The notes under the pieces: model-generated
Told to the model about the DNA's origin: nothing
Databases searched by the model: none
The model's input: the letters and a program-made list of their open reading frames with translations, nothing else
Translations under genes and position numbers: made by a program
Part shown: positions 1-7,188 of the stretch, one piece after another
How the letters are laid out: each line of letters starts with the position of its first letter
Numbering within the stretch: position 1 is the first letter of the stretch
NCBI GenBank assembly: GCA_046331625.1
Contig: JAXLQL010000057.1
Coordinates: 1-25,719, forward strand
Direction of reading: 5' to 3'
DNA length: 25,719 nt
Source: JAXLQL01 sp046331625
GTDB lineage: Bacteria; Acidobacteriota; Terriglobia; Bryobacterales; Bryobacteraceae

Positions 1-728
1 CGGATCACCTTGTCGGCGGCGCCGCAAGCGACGAGCTTGCCATCGGGCGAGATAGATCCGCCGAAGAGCGTGTCGGTGGAAGCTTCGATGGAGTGCTCGA
101 GCTTGCGCGATTCGAGGTTCCAGATCTGGACTTCGCCGAGCGCGGCAGGGTCGCCGCCAACCGCCGCGAGGCGCTTGCCATCAGGCGTGAACGCCACCGA
201 GTGGATCCGCATCGAGCGCCCCGGCAGCCGCGCCAGGAGCTTGCCTTCCACACTCGTGAGCAGGATCTCGTGATGCCCGGAGACGGCGATCGATTTGCCG
301 TCGGGCGAGAAGGCGAACGCGGTAACCGGAGGCGCCGAGCGGTACACGGCAGGCTTTGCAGGAACCCGGGAAACCGTGGCGCCCGAGTCGTCTTTGGCGC
401 CTTCGGCGATCCACCGTTTGAAGAGGTCAATCTGGTCGTCTTTGAGTTGGCCGCCGAGCGGCATCCGCGGCTGGGTGGCGCCGGTGAGGTAGCTCATCAC
501 GACGCTCGCGTCAGGCTTCCCGGCGACGAAGGCAGCGCCTTTGCGCCCGCCTTTCTGGAAGCCTTCGTACGAGGTCAAAATCAGATCCGCCTGCTTGGAT
601 TGCGGCTGATGACAAGCCGTGCACTGCCGCACCAGCAGAGGCTTGATGTCGCGGGAGAAACTGACCGGCTCGCCGGCAAGCGGAAACGTGGCGGCAACAG
701 CCGCGATGATCGCAATTCGCGCCCTCAT
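1..728 (-). CDS. Secreted cytochrome c (PSCyt1-like) + WD40 repeat protein, 3' end beyond window
   Basis: Partial gene: the ATG (728-726, minus) and about 242 codons are visible and the frame stays open to the left edge. The N-terminus is a signal peptide (MRARIAIIAAVAATFPLAG). It is followed by a planctomycete-type cytochrome c domain with one heme-binding CxxCH (C36, C39, H40, in the context VRQCTACH) and the typical SFSRDIKPLL start. From about residue 130 there are WD40-type blades (FAFSPDGKSIAVSG, VAFTPDGKRLAAVG, SPDGKLVACG). Such fusions are common in Acidobacteria and Planctomycetes and are thought to be exported redox or scaffold proteins; their substrates are mostly unknown. The ATG is chosen because the signal peptide follows directly. 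A TATAAT hexamer on the minus strand (745-750) lies just upstream and could be its -10 box. The gene diverges from the EamA transporter gene. Confidence 0.9.
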   Translation of the reverse strand, partial: MRARIAIIAAVAATFPLAGEPVSFSRDIKPLLVRQCTACHQPQSKQADLILTSYEGFQKGGRKGAAFVAGKPDASVVMSYLTGATQPRMPLGGQLKDDQIDLFKRWIAEGAKDDSGATVSRVPAKPAVYRSAPPVTAFAFSPDGKSIAVSGHHEILLTSVEGKLLARLPGRSMRIHSVAFTPDGKRLAAVGGDPAALGEVQIWNLESRKLEHSIEASTDTLFGGSISPDGKLVACGAADKVI

Positions 729-744
729 GATGTCGGTTGACCGG

Positions 745-750
745 ATTATA
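745..750 (-). promoter_or_regulatory. Candidate -10 box (TATAAT) for the cytochrome/WD40 gene
   Basis: A perfect TATAAT on the minus strand lies 17 bases upstream of the ATG at 728, in the 72-bp divergent gap. No convincing -35 is visible: the best is TTCCCG at 770-775 with a 19-bp spacer. The call rests on the -10 match and position only. Confidence 0.35.
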
Positions 751-800
751 TCGAATCCGCGACTGCCGACGGGAACGCGAGTTCGTGGAAAAGGGCGGTT

Positions 801-1721
801 GTGCTACCGTGGCCTCGATTGCCGGTCCGCAATTCCACATCGCACGCGCGGGGCGATCTCGCGCTGCTTGCCATCACCCTGGTGTGGGGAACCACGTTCA
901 CGGTGGTGAAAGCCGCGCTTGACGACTCGTCGACGCTCGCCTTCCTGGCCATGCGATTCTCCCTGGCCGCCTTGGCGCTGGCGGCCATCTGGCGGCGGCA
1001 CCTCGTTCGCGGCTGGGACCGGGCCTCGGTGCGCGCCGGACTCGGCTGCGGCGCTTGCCTGGCCGCCGGTTACGTCTCGCAAACCACGGGACTCCGCTAC
1101 ACCACCGCTTCGAAATCCGCCTTCGTCACCTCGATGTTCGTGGTGATGGTACCTTTGCTCGGCGCGCTCGTCTATCGCAATGTACCCTCCTTTCGGGAAT
1201 GGTTGGGGGTCGGGATGGCATTCTCCGGTATGGCGATGATGGTGCAGCCGAATTCCACGGCGCACTGGAACCAAGGCGACCTTCTTACGCTGGTTGCGGC
1301 ATTTGCCTACGCCGGCCAACTCCTGCTAGTAGACCGGTGGTCGCGGCACGTTTCGGCGCCGGTGCTGACGTTGGTGCAAGTGGGTACGGTGGCGGTGGTC
1401 GCGCTTTCTACCTTCTGGTGGGCGGAGACGGTTTTCGTGCGGCCGAGCGGAAGGCTGCTCGGCGCGTTGGGCGCAACAGCCATCCTCGGCACTGCGGTGG
1501 CGTTTTCCGTACAGTCATGGGCGCAACGGCACACCACGGCCACGCGCGCATGCCTGATTTTCTCCGTTGAACCCGTTGCCGCGGCTGCTACGTCATATAT
1601 GGTGTCAGGAGAGAGATTGCCCGCCTTGGGCGTGGCCGGGGCGGCGCTGATTCTGGCGGGGATCCTGACCGTGGAGATGAAACGCCAGACACCGCCCGCG
1701 CATCTTGTAGAATTGGAATGA
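801..1721 (+). CDS. EamA/DMT-superfamily membrane transporter
   Basis: This 306-aa protein is almost entirely hydrophobic. It has the two-fold EamA repeat expected of drug/metabolite transporters: the first half runs about residues 18-148 (ALLAITLVWGTTFTVVKAAL) and the second about 160-295, ending near EPVAAAATSYMVSGERLP. About ten membrane helices are expected. The family exports or imports small metabolites such as amino acids, but the substrate cannot be read from sequence. The start is GTG at 801, preceded by a purine-rich AAGGGCGG. An initiation nearer the first helix is possible because the first ~17 residues are polar. The HtrA gene follows after 28 bp, so co-transcription is likely. 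Confidence 0.9.
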   Translation: MLPWPRLPVRNSTSHARGDLALLAITLVWGTTFTVVKAALDDSSTLAFLAMRFSLAALALAAIWRRHLVRGWDRASVRAGLGCGACLAAGYVSQTTGLRYTTASKSAFVTSMFVVMVPLLGALVYRNVPSFREWLGVGMAFSGMAMMVQPNSTAHWNQGDLLTLVAAFAYAGQLLLVDRWSRHVSAPVLTLVQVGTVAVVALSTFWWAETVFVRPSGRLLGALGATAILGTAVAFSVQSWAQRHTTATRACLIFSVEPVAAAATSYMVSGERLPALGVAGAALILAGILTVEMKRQTPPAHLVELE

Positions 1722-1749
1722 GTATTGCCTCTGGGGAGACTCGAGAATC

Positions 1750-3348
1750 ATGAGCTGGATTGAGAAGTTCAAACAGAACAAGTTTTTGTCGATGACTCTG
1801 ATGCTGGCTACGCTGGCCACAGGCATCGTCATCGGAACGGTGATCACCACCGGCGTGAGCGCCGACAAAGGCGAGAAGGCCGTGACGGATGCGACGCCGC
1901 TGGTATTGCCGAGCCCGTCACAATTGAGTAATGACTTCACGGCGCTGGTGAAGAAGTACGAACCGGCTGTGGTAAACGTCAGCACCGAGTATCAGGTGAA
2001 GCAGGCGGAAACCAAGAGCCGGCGCAAGCCGCGCGCTGGCGAAGAGGAAGAGGATGAAGACGGTATGGAGATGTTCCGCCGCTTCTTCCGCGGGTTCCCG
2101 GATCAGCCGAATCCAACGCCCCGCCGTGGCGGCGGCACTGGATCGGGCTTCATCGTGGACCCGAAAGGTTACATCATCACCAACCAGCACGTGGTCGACA
2201 GCGCCACCAAGCTCACGGTGAAATTGCATAGCGACAACACCGAGCACAAGGCGAAGTTGATTGGCGTCGACAAGGAAACCGACCTGGCGGTGATCAAGAT
2301 CGAAACCGACAAGGCCCTTCCTTTTGTACCCGTGGGGAACTCCGACGGCGTGCAGGTGGGCGACTGGGCGATCGCGATCGGTTCGCCGTTCGGGCTCGAG
2401 GCCTCGGTCACCGTTGGCATCGTCTCGGCCAAGGGTCGCGACATCCCGGGCGCCAAGCAGTTCCAGCGCTTCATCCAGACCGATGCGGCCATCAACCCTG
2501 GCAACTCCGGCGGACCGCTGCTCAACATCCGCGGCGAGGTGATCGGCGTGAATACCATGATCGCCACCAACTCGGGCGGCTATCAGGGGATCGGCTTCGC
2601 GCTGCCGGTGAACACGGCAGTGAAGGTTTACAACCAACTGATCAAGTCGGGCAAAGTCACGCGCGGTTCGATCGGCATCTCGTGGAACAAGGGCGACGAG
2701 AAGGGCGACACGTTGAAGGCGCTCGGCGCTTCTCACGGAGTGCTGGTACAAGATGTGGAGCCGAAGGGTCCCTCCGAACGCGCCGGCGTCAAGAAGGACG
2801 ACATCATCGTAGCTGTCAACGGCAAGTCCGTCATGAATGGCGACGAACTAGTGGCGAAGGTGGCCGACACTCCGATCGGCGACAAGATCACGTTGACCGT
2901 GGATCGCGACGGCAAGAAGATGGATATGCCCGTCACCGTGGAAGATCGCGCGAAGGTTTTCGCGCGGCTGCTGGGCGACAAGCCCTCCGATGCCGACGAG
3001 GCGGCGGAAGACAAGGCGTCCGAGTCGAACGTGAAGTTCGGCATCAGCGTGCGAGCCATTTCGCCGAACGAGCGCGAAGAGATGAAGCTCGAAGCGGGTC
3101 GCGGCGTGGTGGTGACGCGAGTGCAGGAAGACTCGTTCGCCGCCGAGATCGGGTTGCGCTCCGATGACGTGATCACGGCGATCAATCGCAAGCCGGTGGC
3201 GTCGATCGAGGATATCCGCAAAATCCAGGCGACGCTGAAGGCTGGCGATGCGGTTGCGTTCCGCGTGTCGCGCGCCAATCCGATGTCGAGAAACGGACAG
3301 GCGGGCTGGGCGAGCTTCTACCTCTCGGGTACGTTGCCGAAGGAATAG
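1750..3348 (+). CDS. HtrA/DegP-family serine protease with two PDZ domains
   Basis: This 532-aa periplasmic quality-control protease/chaperone has an N-terminal membrane anchor or uncleaved signal at residues 13-36 (FLSMTLMLATLATGIVIGTV). The trypsin-like domain carries the full catalytic triad: His147 (TNQHVVD), Asp178 (KETDLAVIK) and Ser253 (NPGNSGGPL). PDZ1 covers about 307-396 and PDZ2 about 430-507, the DegP/DegQ layout. An acidic/basic stretch at residues 88-105 (KSRRKPRAGEEEEDEDG) and the FFRGFP segment form the LA-loop region, which in DegP controls oligomer state. GGGGAG (1734-1739) sits 10 bases before the ATG. The gene is followed by a strong terminator, so it ends its transcription unit. 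Assignment to degP, degQ or degS is not possible from sequence alone. Confidence 0.97.
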   Translation: MSWIEKFKQNKFLSMTLMLATLATGIVIGTVITTGVSADKGEKAVTDATPLVLPSPSQLSNDFTALVKKYEPAVVNVSTEYQVKQAETKSRRKPRAGEEEEDEDGMEMFRRFFRGFPDQPNPTPRRGGGTGSGFIVDPKGYIITNQHVVDSATKLTVKLHSDNTEHKAKLIGVDKETDLAVIKIETDKALPFVPVGNSDGVQVGDWAIAIGSPFGLEASVTVGIVSAKGRDIPGAKQFQRFIQTDAAINPGNSGGPLLNIRGEVIGVNTMIATNSGGYQGIGFALPVNTAVKVYNQLIKSGKVTRGSIGISWNKGDEKGDTLKALGASHGVLVQDVEPKGPSERAGVKKDDIIVAVNGKSVMNGDELVAKVADTPIGDKITLTVDRDGKKMDMPVTVEDRAKVFARLLGDKPSDADEAAEDKASESNVKFGISVRAISPNEREEMKLEAGRGVVVTRVQEDSFAAEIGLRSDDVITAINRKPVASIEDIRKIQATLKAGDAVAFRVSRANPMSRNGQAGWASFYLSGTLPKE

Positions 3349-3380
3349 AGCAGCCTGGCTTCTACCGCAGGACAACGAAA

Positions 3381-3410
3381 GGACCCGGCTGGCCGGGTCC
3401 TTTTTTCTTT
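3381..3410 (+). terminator. Rho-independent terminator after htrA-type gene
   Basis: A perfect 9-bp GC-rich stem (GGACCCGGC 3381-3389 pairing with 3392-3400) is followed by TTTTTTCTTT. The three A residues before the stem (3378-3380) give a short T run on the other strand, so it may also act weakly on the converging CZB gene, which ends 31 bases away at 3432. Confidence 0.93.
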
Positions 3411-3431
3411 GTCACCGCTATGTTCGAGGCC

Positions 3432-3779
3432 TCATGCGGCGGCCCCGAACTTGTCGCGTATGTCTAAAATCGCGTTGACAAAGCTCGTCGAGGCCATCCC
3501 GAAATCCGTAGCGTAGTCGAGCATTTTGATCGCTTCGGCCGCACTGCATTTGGCAGCCGCGATGACGACTTGCGCTGCCTGCCTGTGAAACTCCGCGTGG
3601 GCCTCCCGGAGCTTTTGGAACTCCGGCTCCGGCCGGCGGGTTGCCGCGATCCATTCTCCGAGTTCGCACAGAGTGTCCGCGCCCACCACCTCCGGGTCGA
3701 GTTCCTCGGATCCCTCCAGGTGCGCCTCGAGCTTCTGCTTCCATTCGACGTGCGATAGGATTGCGTCGTTGAGATTCAC
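3432..3779 (-). CDS. Stand-alone CZB (chemoreceptor zinc-binding) domain protein
   Basis: This 115-aa protein consists almost entirely of one CZB domain. The four expected zinc ligands are visible: His10 (SHVEWK), Cys38 (DTLCELGEW), His61 and His65 (REAHAEFH). CZB domains usually sit at the end of chemoreceptors or diguanylate cyclases and sense zinc, or hypochlorous acid through the conserved cysteine. Here there is no fused output domain and no signal peptide, so it is a soluble cytosolic protein that may sense or buffer zinc or act on a partner encoded elsewhere. The GTG at 3779 is used because the domain needs almost all of this frame. The GGGGAGG at 3792-3798 is 12 bases upstream; an in-frame CTG at 3785 would sit 6 bases from it and is an alternative start. 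Confidence 0.85.
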   Translation of the reverse strand: MNLNDAILSHVEWKQKLEAHLEGSEELDPEVVGADTLCELGEWIAATRRPEPEFQKLREAHAEFHRQAAQVVIAAAKCSAAEAIKMLDYATDFGMASTSFVNAILDIRDKFGAAA

Positions 3780-3853
3780 GATCAGCCATCGCCTCCCCGA
3801 GAGCTTATCGGCAAGACCGCGGCGGAACTGAATCGGATCCGGGGATCGAAGCC

Positions 3854-3879
3854 CGCTGACGCCTCCAGCAACGTCAGCG
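3854..3879. repeat. Inverted repeat between two small minus-strand genes
   Basis: CGCTGACG (3854-3861) is the exact reverse complement of CGTCAGCG (3872-3879), with a 10-base loop. No T run follows on either strand, so it is not a classical terminator. It lies in the 117-bp gap between the CZB gene start and the end of the upstream gene, and could be an RNA processing hairpin or a protein site. Confidence 0.45.
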
Positions 3880-3896
3880 AGCTTCCATGAGCGCGG

Positions 3897-4118
3897 CTAT
3901 TCGTCGCCGCGCTTCTGCTTCCGCCTCATCGCCCAGTAACGCTTCATGCGCGCAGAGACCTGCTTCCGCTCTTCCGCGGACATGTCTTTACGGCCTCGCG
4001 TAGAAGGCTGCGGCGGTCGCTCCATCCCTTCCAGGCAGTGGATGACGCGATCGATCCGCTCCCTCTCTTCGATCAGCGCCTCAATTGCTTTTCTGAGATC
4101 CATCGTTCGTCGAGCCAT
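3897..4118 (-). CDS. Small basic coiled-coil protein of unknown function
   Basis: A 73-aa product if started at the ATG at 4118; 68 aa from the ATG at 4103. The frame is open to 4250, but the extra N-terminus has low-complexity, non-conserved character. The first half is a charged amphipathic helix (DLRKAIEALIEERERIDRVI), likely a coiled coil. The second half is a basic tail with the pattern GRKxMSxEERKxVSxRMxxYWAxRRK. From memory, similar helix-plus-basic-tail small proteins are frequent in Acidobacteria and remain uncharacterised; the tail suggests nucleic-acid binding. No strong Shine-Dalgarno is visible. It lies upstream of the CZB gene on the same strand (117 bp apart) and diverges from the hydrolase at 4250. 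Confidence 0.65.
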   Translation of the reverse strand: MARRTMDLRKAIEALIEERERIDRVIHCLEGMERPPQPSTRGRKDMSAEERKQVSARMKRYWAMRRKQKRGDE

Positions 4119-4165
4119 GCTCGCCGATCGATTCGTGACCGCCGATAGCGCGGCAGGACTTGTAG

Positions 4166-4242
4166 TACGGAATATCCTTGCCCTTACGGAATAGCGCTCC
4201 GCGCCGCCTGACTTGACATTGCACCCACGCGAACGGCAGACT
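4166..4242 (+). promoter_or_regulatory. Divergent control region: 9-bp direct repeat and TTGACA
   Basis: TACGGAATA occurs at 4166-4174 and again at 4185-4193, with starts 19 bp apart (about two helical turns), as expected for tandem operator half-sites. A perfect TTGACA follows at 4213-4218. The best -10 is a weak CAGACT (4237-4242) after an 18-bp spacer. That would place the transcript start at or near the ATG at 4250, which has no Shine-Dalgarno, so a leaderless mRNA is conceivable. This is pattern-based only. Confidence 0.3.
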
Positions 4243-4249
4243 GCAAGCA

Positions 4250-5089
4250 ATGCGCAATTTCCAGTTTCGAAGCCGCTGGAGCGTGGTCGCGATCGCCGCT
4301 CTTGCCATTTCCGGATGCCTCCAAGCAGGCGAGGAGAACTACAACATTCCGCTTTGGGAGCAGGGCAAAGTGCCGCTAGCGCAAGGCGACGGTCCGCTCG
4401 ATGCGCCGTTCCTCACCGTGTTCATGCCGCCGGAGAAGAAGCGCAATGGATCGGCTGTGATTATCGCGCCCGGCGGATCGAACATCATGCTCATGTACGG
4501 CGTCGAAGGCATGGAGGTGGCCGAGCGGTTCAATGATTGGGGCACGGCGGCATTCGTGCTTACGTACCGCTTGTCGCCGAGGTACAAAGAAGACGCGCGC
4601 GTGCTCGATGGCAATCGCGCGATGCGGCTGGTGCGGTCGCGTGCGAAAGAGTGGAAGCTCGATCCGGATCGCATCGTGTTCGGCGGATTTTCCGCGGGCT
4701 CGAGCATGGCGCGTTCCGTCGCCGCGGCCTCGGGACCCGGAGACGCGAGCGCATTCGATCCGGTGGACCGCTACGATTCGAAGCCGAATTTCCTGCTGAT
4801 GGTGTATGGTCCAGGCCGGCCTACGCCGCCGGAAAAGTTGAAAGAGTTCCCGCCCACGTTCCTGGTGGCGGCTGCCGCGGACGCTGGCGCGGCGAACGGG
4901 TCAGCGCAGTTCTTCCTCGATTTGAATCGCGCGGGTGCAGTGTCCGAACTGCATCTCTATCAGAAGGGCCGGCACGGGTTCGGTGCGGCCACTACGAGTC
5001 CCGAATTCTCGCCATGGATGGATGCGCTGAAACATTTCCTGCAACTCGGGGGCTTCTTCGGAAAGCAGCGCCAGGAGGCGAGCAACTAA
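4250..5089 (+). CDS. Lipoprotein alpha/beta hydrolase (acetyl-xylan-esterase-like carbohydrate esterase family)
   Basis: This 279-aa exported hydrolase has a lipoprotein signal: a basic n-region, a hydrophobic core and the lipobox ISGC with Cys23, so it is probably membrane-anchored after export. The alpha/beta-hydrolase elements are an oxyanion-hole strand (IIAPGGSN, 71-78), a nucleophile elbow GFSAG with Ser148, a likely acid Asp211 (AAADAGAANG) and His242 (KGRHGFG). The GRHGFG ending and overall spacing match the bacterial acetyl-xylan/feruloyl esterase-like group, which removes acyl groups from plant polysaccharides; the actual substrate is unproven. It is the first gene of a tight cluster: the next ATG is 2 bp after its stop, and the AGGAGG for that gene (5073-5078) lies inside its 3' end. 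Confidence 0.85.
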   Translation: MRNFQFRSRWSVVAIAALAISGCLQAGEENYNIPLWEQGKVPLAQGDGPLDAPFLTVFMPPEKKRNGSAVIIAPGGSNIMLMYGVEGMEVAERFNDWGTAAFVLTYRLSPRYKEDARVLDGNRAMRLVRSRAKEWKLDPDRIVFGGFSAGSSMARSVAAASGPGDASAFDPVDRYDSKPNFLLMVYGPGRPTPPEKLKEFPPTFLVAAAADAGAANGSAQFFLDLNRAGAVSELHLYQKGRHGFGAATTSPEFSPWMDALKHFLQLGGFFGKQRQEASN

Positions 5090-5091
5090 CG

Positions 5092-5955
5092 ATGCGTGTG
5101 CTGGCGATCTTGGCTCCGGTGGTTGCGCTGATGGCGGCCGATCCTGTGAAAGTGGTGAATGACGGCTACGGCGATTTCGTTTTGGTGCCGGCGGGTGCGT
5201 TCAAGATGGGCGACAACTTCGGCGATGGCGAATCGCGCGAGCGACCGGTGCACACCGTCGAACTCGACACGTTCTACATCGGCAAGTACGAGGTGACCAA
5301 CGGCGATTGGAAGAAGTTCCTCAACGACCCCGGATATGACGATCCGAAGTTCTGGCCCGGCGCGCGGCCCGTTCCCAAAGATCAGATCCCGTATTGGACG
5401 CAGGCGCAGAACCACGGCGGCGCAACTCCCGATAGCGACCATTATCCGGTGCTCGGCGTGAATTGGGACGCGGCCACGGCCTACTGCAATTGGGTGAGCG
5501 CGAAGACGGGAAAGAAGTATCGCCTGCCCACCGAAGCCGAGTGGGAGAAAGCCGCGCGCGGGACTACGCAGCGGCGCTTTCCGTGGGGCAACGACATCGA
5601 CCACTCCTACGCGAACTACGTGGGCGCGCAGAAGTTCGACACGGGGCAGATCGTCGGCTACTACGACGGCAGCAAGCGCGGCGACCTGCAGACCCACAAC
5701 GGCGCGTCGCCTTATGGCGCGATGGACATGGCGGGCAACGTGATGGAGTGGTGCCAAGATTGGTACAGCCGCACCTACTACTCGGCGTCGCCGAAGAAGA
5801 ATCCGAAGGGTCCGGAGAAGGGCGCCTATCGCGTGTTGCGTGGCGGATCATTTTTCTTCGAGGGGCAAGAGCAGCGGTCGTATGCGCGGTCGGCGGCGTG
5901 GCCTTCGTTCCAGGCGTATCGGATGGTGGGATTTCGGGCGGCGCGTGAGCCGTAG
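5092..5955 (+). CDS. FGE-sulfatase (SUMF1) fold secreted protein lacking catalytic cysteines
   Basis: This 287-aa protein has a signal peptide (about residues 1-16) and a complete formylglycine-generating-enzyme-like domain. Family landmarks are FVLVPAGAFKMGD (29-41), YIGKYEVTNGDWKKF, YRLPTEAEWEKAARG (143-157), GAMDMAGNVMEWCQDW (209-224), VLRGGSF (248-254) and a GFRAA end. True FGE uses two cysteines shortly after the GGSW/Y segment. Here the stretch GGSFFFEGQEQRSYARSAAW has none, and the only cysteines are C132 and C221. It is therefore unlikely to oxidise sulfatase cysteines by the known mechanism and more likely binds ligands or does another reaction, as many bacterial relatives do. The start is the ATG at 5092 with AGGAGG 13 bases upstream. 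Its stop TAG overlaps the next gene's GTG by one base, implying translational coupling. Confidence 0.93.
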   Translation: MRVLAILAPVVALMAADPVKVVNDGYGDFVLVPAGAFKMGDNFGDGESRERPVHTVELDTFYIGKYEVTNGDWKKFLNDPGYDDPKFWPGARPVPKDQIPYWTQAQNHGGATPDSDHYPVLGVNWDAATAYCNWVSAKTGKKYRLPTEAEWEKAARGTTQRRFPWGNDIDHSYANYVGAQKFDTGQIVGYYDGSKRGDLQTHNGASPYGAMDMAGNVMEWCQDWYSRTYYSASPKKNPKGPEKGAYRVLRGGSFFFEGQEQRSYARSAAWPSFQAYRMVGFRAAREP

Positions 5956-7178
5956 TGCTTCTTCCGGATGTTTCGCCGCTCGCCTCGCGTAATTTTCGCC
6001 TGCTCTACATCGGCCAGGCGATCTCCGGTTTCGGCTCGGCGCTGACATACGTGGTGCTGCCGGTGGAGATGTACCGGCTCACCAGGTCGAGCGTACTCGT
6101 GGGAATGCTCGGAGTGGCGGAGTTCCTGCCGATGCTGCTCGTTGCATTCATCGGTGGTCCTCTGGCCGACCGGTTCGACCGCCGCCGCCTGCTCATCTTC
6201 ACCGACTCGGTGATGGCCCTGTGCCTGGCGGGACTTTGCGGGAACGCGATGCTCCCGCATCCGTACGTGTGGCCGCTGTTCGCGGCTGCGTCGGCGCTGG
6301 CGGCGCTGAACGCGATCCACCGCCCGGCGATCGAGGCGATGACTCCGCAGTTGGTGGATCCGGCGAAGATGACGGCCGTGGCCGCGCTCGGTTCGATTCG
6401 CGGGACCATCGCGCACATCGCCGGTCCGGGAGTAGCTGGATGGCTGGCGGTGCAATACGGCGCCGCGCTCGTGTTCGGGCTCGATGCGGCCAGTTTCGGT
6501 GCGTCGCTCGCGGCGCTGATTGCGATGCGGACGGGTCCGTTGACCAGCGGCGAAGATGGCGCCATCACGTGGCACACGCTGATCGAAGGGTGGCGCTACG
6601 CGTTGAGCCGGCGCGACCTGCTCGGCACCTATCTCGTCGACATCAACGCGATGTTCTTCGGCATGCCGAACGCACTGTTTCCGGCATTCGGCGACGAGTT
6701 CGGCGCGCACAACGTCGGGCTGCTCTACGCCGCCGGACCGCTCGGTGCGTTCCTGGTGAGCGTGACTTCGCGATGGGCCGAACGGGTGAAGCGGCACGGC
6801 CTCGCGATCGCGTGGGCCGCGGGAATCTGGGGATTGGCGATTGCGGTGTTCGGCGTGGCGCCGAAACTGTGGATGGCCCTGGTGTGCCTGACAGTAGCCG
6901 GCGGCGCCGACATGGTGAGCGGCATTTTCCGCATGACGATCTGGAACCAGACGATCCCGGCGCGGTTGCGTGGGCGCACGGCGGCGATCGAGATGGTGAG
7001 CTACCTGACGGGCCCGTATCTGGGTAACGCGGAAGCGGGACTGGTAGCGGGGGCGATCGGGCTGCGGCCTTCAGTGGCATTGGGCGGCGTGCTTTGCATG
7101 GTGGGGTGCGCGGTAGTGACGGCGATGCTGCCTGAGTTTCGCCGCTATCGAGCGGGTGAGCCGGGCCCTGCGGAGTAA
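5955..7178 (+). CDS. MFS transporter, EntS/MFS_3-like exporter
   Basis: This 407-aa polytopic protein should have about 12 transmembrane helices. It begins with the typical NFRLLYIGQAISGFGSAL and has the MFS loop 2-3 signature GGPLADRFDRRRLL at residues 67-80. The overall pattern matches the transmembrane secretion effector group (MFS_3), which includes the enterobactin exporter EntS and many drug or siderophore exporters. The substrate is unknown. The GTG start at 5955 shares one base with the previous stop (TAG at 5953-5955), so it is probably translationally coupled to the FGE-fold gene. The PPOX gene follows 10 bp after its stop. Confidence 0.92.
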   Translation: MLLPDVSPLASRNFRLLYIGQAISGFGSALTYVVLPVEMYRLTRSSVLVGMLGVAEFLPMLLVAFIGGPLADRFDRRRLLIFTDSVMALCLAGLCGNAMLPHPYVWPLFAAASALAALNAIHRPAIEAMTPQLVDPAKMTAVAALGSIRGTIAHIAGPGVAGWLAVQYGAALVFGLDAASFGASLAALIAMRTGPLTSGEDGAITWHTLIEGWRYALSRRDLLGTYLVDINAMFFGMPNALFPAFGDEFGAHNVGLLYAAGPLGAFLVSVTSRWAERVKRHGLAIAWAAGIWGLAIAVFGVAPKLWMALVCLTVAGGADMVSGIFRMTIWNQTIPARLRGRTAAIEMVSYLTGPYLGNAEAGLVAGAIGLRPSVALGGVLCMVGCAVVTAMLPEFRRYRAGEPGPAE

Positions 7179-7188
7179 AATCGGGATT

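Noticed and set aside
1918..2751. 277-aa minus-strand open frame
   Set aside because: It is antisense to the htrA-type gene, with no family resemblance.
4537..5091. N-terminal extension of the FGE-fold protein to 472 aa
   Set aside because: The first 185 codons overlap the esterase gene in another frame and are low-complexity; the signal peptide and Shine-Dalgarno point to 5092.
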